Below, in pieces: positions 14,896-16,632 of a stretch of 16,632 bases of DNA; within the stretch, counting starts at the first letter, position 1; the number at the start of each line of letters is the position of its first letter. A program made the translations under genes and the position numbers. A model generated the notes under the pieces. It saw only the letters and a program-made list of their open reading frames with translations. It was not told where the DNA came from and ran no database searches. This DNA is from Acidimicrobiaceae bacterium (GTDB taxonomy: Bacteria > Actinomycetota > Acidimicrobiia > Acidimicrobiales > Palsa-688), in NCBI GenBank assembly GCA_003156795.1, contig PMHU01000026.1, forward strand, positions 6,122 to 22,753, read 5' to 3'.

Positions 14896-16239
14896 TTGCG
14901 TCAATCGTCCCCTCTCGGCAATCGCTTCTGGCGGCTATGGGCCGCCATAGGAGTCTCGTCCCTCGGCGACGGGATGGTCCTCGTCGGCTTCCCCCTGCTG
15001 GCGCTTGGATACACCCACAACCCGGCGCTGGTAGCTGGCGTCGCCGTCGCCGGCAAGCTCCTCGGCCCGGTGGTGGCTTTGCCGGCCGGCGCCTTGGCCG
15101 ACCGCCTCAACCGCAAGTGGCTGCTGGTCACCATCGAGCTGCTTCAGTTCGCCCTGCTCGGCGGATACGCCTGCTGCCTGCTCGCCGGCCTGGACAGCCT
15201 GGCCGCCATCTACGCAGTGGCGTTCGTGCTCGGCGCCCTGACCGTCGCATTCGATTGCGCTTCCGCGGCCGCGGTTCCCAGCCTGGTGACGACCCACCTG
15301 CTCGTGAAAGCCAATTCACGACTGGATTCGGTCGATCTGGCCGGCGAAGAGATGGTCGGAAGGGCGATCGGGGGCATCGCGTTTGCTTTCGCCCGGGTTG
15401 TACCGTTTCTCGCCGACGCCCTGAGCTTCCTCGCTTCCGCCGCCATACTTCCCAGCGCCATTCCGGACAACACGCCTGACCGGACCGCCACCACGCTCCT
15501 GACCGATTTGCGGGAAGGCGCCCGCTGGTTCCTGCGCAACCCCCTCCTGCGCGTCCTGGGTGGGGTAATCGCCCAGCTCGCCTTCTGCCAGTCAGTGGTG
15601 CTCGCCCTGCTGGTGCTGTACGCCACCCAGGACCTGCACATGAGCAAGGCCGGCTACGGCTTACTCCTGGGCGTCAGCGCCATAGGCAACATCGTCGGGG
15701 CCCTGGCCTCCAACCGACTCCACTCCGTCTTCGGGAGCGGCTGGTGCATCGTCCTGGCCGGCGTCCTGGCCGCCGTGAGCTATCCGGTCCTGGCCGTCAC
15801 CAACTCGCCGGTGGCGGCTTGCGCCGCACTCGCCCTCGAGGCCCTGGCCATCGCGGCCGGCAACGTCGCCGCCGTGGCACTGCGGCAGTCGATCGTCCCG
15901 CCCGAGCTTCAAGGCCGCGTCGGCAGCGCCACCATGACCCTGATCCTCCTGGCCTTCCCCCTCGGTGCACTGGCCGGTGGCCTGGTGGCGTACGCCATCG
16001 GGATTCGCCCGACCCTTCTCGCCGCCGGGTGCGTTCAGCTGGCCGTCATGGTCATCGCGGCGCCGCGACTGCTGTCGCGAATCCGAACGCTGGGACACCC
16101 CGTCGCCGGCCGGCCAGAAGAGCAGCCGGTGCGAGAACCGGAGCAGGTGATCGTGTTGGCGGACATAGACGGTCTACCAGCCGGCCATGTCGCCGACCAA
16201 GACGAAAGGCTCCCTGCCGGCGACGACGGCTTCCGGTAG
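14896..16239 (+). CDS. Major facilitator superfamily transporter (EntS/MFS_3-like exporter)
   Basis: 447 residues from TTG 14896, with AAAAGG 9 nt upstream. The first helix (WAAIGVSSLGDGMVLVGFPLLAL) and the loop GALADRLNRKWLL (MFS motif A region, about 65-77) are typical of the MFS_3 group, which includes the enterobactin exporter EntS and macrolide-efflux-like proteins. About 10 to 12 membrane helices run to about residue 398. PELQGRVGSA near residue 335-344 is another hallmark of this group. A polar, Pro/Glu-rich cytosolic tail of about 45 residues follows. Substrate unknown; small-molecule efflux is the family expectation. The TTG start is the first usable codon and the strong terminator sits directly upstream, so expression probably depends on readthrough. 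The next gene follows 59 bp later. Confidence 0.87.
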   Translation: MRQSSPLGNRFWRLWAAIGVSSLGDGMVLVGFPLLALGYTHNPALVAGVAVAGKLLGPVVALPAGALADRLNRKWLLVTIELLQFALLGGYACCLLAGLDSLAAIYAVAFVLGALTVAFDCASAAAVPSLVTTHLLVKANSRLDSVDLAGEEMVGRAIGGIAFAFARVVPFLADALSFLASAAILPSAIPDNTPDRTATTLLTDLREGARWFLRNPLLRVLGGVIAQLAFCQSVVLALLVLYATQDLHMSKAGYGLLLGVSAIGNIVGALASNRLHSVFGSGWCIVLAGVLAAVSYPVLAVTNSPVAACAALALEALAIAAGNVAAVALRQSIVPPELQGRVGSATMTLILLAFPLGALAGGLVAYAIGIRPTLLAAGCVQLAVMVIAAPRLLSRIRTLGHPVAGRPEEQPVREPEQVIVLADIDGLPAGHVADQDERLPAGDDGFR

Positions 16240-16251
16240 CGACGAGTCGAG

Positions 16252-16297
16252 CCGTCTCGGCCGACCCCCAGGGGAACGATCCGTGTACCGTCTCGGC
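16252..16297 (+). repeat. Direct repeat CCGTCTCGGC flanking the promoter of the last gene
   Basis: CCGTCTCGGC occurs at 16252-16261 and 16288-16297, 36 bp apart start to start. The second copy overlaps the candidate -10 box and ends 1 nt before the ATG, so a regulator binding site is possible. Confidence 0.45.
16286..16291 (+). promoter_or_regulatory. Candidate leaderless -10 box of the SnoaL-like gene
   Basis: TACCGT (TANNNT) ends exactly 7 nt before ATG 16299, and no ribosome binding site lies between. It has the same geometry as the two boxes at 10329-10338. Confidence 0.45.
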
Positions 16298-16298
16298 A

Positions 16299-16632
16299 AT
16301 GGCTTACCCCCGGCAGGAGATCCAGGACGCTTTCGACAAATACCGGGAGGCGGCGAGCATCGCTGGTCGCACCGGCGACTGGGATGTCTTCGTCAACTGC
16401 TTCACCGAGGACGTCCGCTACATCGAGCACCACTACGGCGAGTTCAACGGCCGGCAGGCGCTTCGCGATTGGATCGTCCCGACCATGCAGAAATGGCCTT
16501 TCAACCAGATGCAGCTGTACCCGTGGGACTGGTACACCATCGACGCCGAGCAGGGCTGGATCGTGGGCCAGATCGCCAACATCATGGTCGACCCCGGCGA
16601 CGGCCAGGTATACCAGGCCGCCAACTGGACCC
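16299..16632 (+). CDS. SnoaL/NTF2-like protein (3' partial)
   Basis: The frame is open from ATG 16299 to the window end, giving 111 visible residues. It begins MAYPRQEIQDAFDKYREAAS, then GDWDVFVNCFTEDVRYIEHHYGEFNGRQALRDWIVPTM. This is the helix-then-strand opening of the cone-shaped NTF2-like fold in its SnoaL-like branch (polyketide cyclases, ketosteroid-isomerase-like enzymes, dehydratases). The FTEDV-YIEH-YG-F-GR-A-RDWI pattern is characteristic. Tyr, Trp and His residues line what would be the pocket; no specific substrate can be inferred. Most family members have 125-160 residues, so only the end is missing. The start is supported by the TACCGT box 7 nt upstream; there is no ribosome binding site. 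It may be cotranscribed with the MFS gene or independent. Confidence 0.82.
   Translation, partial: MAYPRQEIQDAFDKYREAASIAGRTGDWDVFVNCFTEDVRYIEHHYGEFNGRQALRDWIVPTMQKWPFNQMQLYPWDWYTIDAEQGWIVGQIANIMVDPGDGQVYQAANWT

Overview
The window reads as a high-GC actinobacterial chromosome segment, most plausibly from an uncultured Acidimicrobiia-like lineage. The grounds are a cAMP-dependent acetyltransferase of the mycobacterial Pat (Rv0998) type, a tail-anchored-style S1C protease with a long Pro/Gly/Trp-rich cytosolic N-terminus, an actinobacterial-type divergent FtsH, heavy GTG/TTG start use, and TANNNT boxes 7 nt from start codons as in leaderless promoters. The lineage is an inference; no rRNA or other phylogenetic marker is present. 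I see no tRNA, rRNA, CRISPR array, insertion sequence or prophage.

Layout. 1-1035: 3' part of a polytopic GT-C-like membrane protein. 1142-1976: two overlapping, paralogous type IV pilin-like genes; the second lacks the usual Glu5. 1977-2245: convergent intergenic space with a perfect hairpin. 2246-3994 (-): membrane FtsH-like AAA+ metalloprotease. 4233-4727: small lipoprotein, divergent from ftsH across a strong palindrome. 4774-6593 (-): pilT followed by a translationally coupled DUF429 protein, with a perfect 13-bp inverted repeat at the junction. 6794-9366: HtrA/DegP-like protease, then the Pat-like acetyltransferase. 9350-10321 (-): two-part crotonase. 10346-11764: YtcJ-like amidohydrolase, divergent from the crotonase across only 24 bp. 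11768-14380 (-): membrane GAF-GGDEF-EAL protein. 14381-14895: 515 bp without a convincing gene, rich in RNA-like hairpins and closed by a strong intrinsic terminator 24 bp before an MFS transporter (14896-16239). 16299-end: start of a SnoaL/NTF2-like protein.

Functional themes are the cell surface and second messengers: type IV pilin parts with the PilT retraction motor, envelope quality control (FtsH, HtrA, lipoprotein), c-di-GMP turnover (GGDEF-EAL) and cAMP-controlled lysine acetylation (Pat). The crotonase and amidohydrolase look metabolic. Genes are tightly packed: two convergent pairs overlap or nearly touch.

The best candidates for something undescribed are (i) the structured, terminator-ended leader before the MFS gene, which resembles an attenuation or riboswitch leader but matches no class I recognise; (ii) an apparent bidirectional leaderless promoter shared by the crotonase and amidohydrolase genes; and (iii) the pilT-DUF429 coupling with its perfect hairpin. 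All are sequence-based hypotheses.
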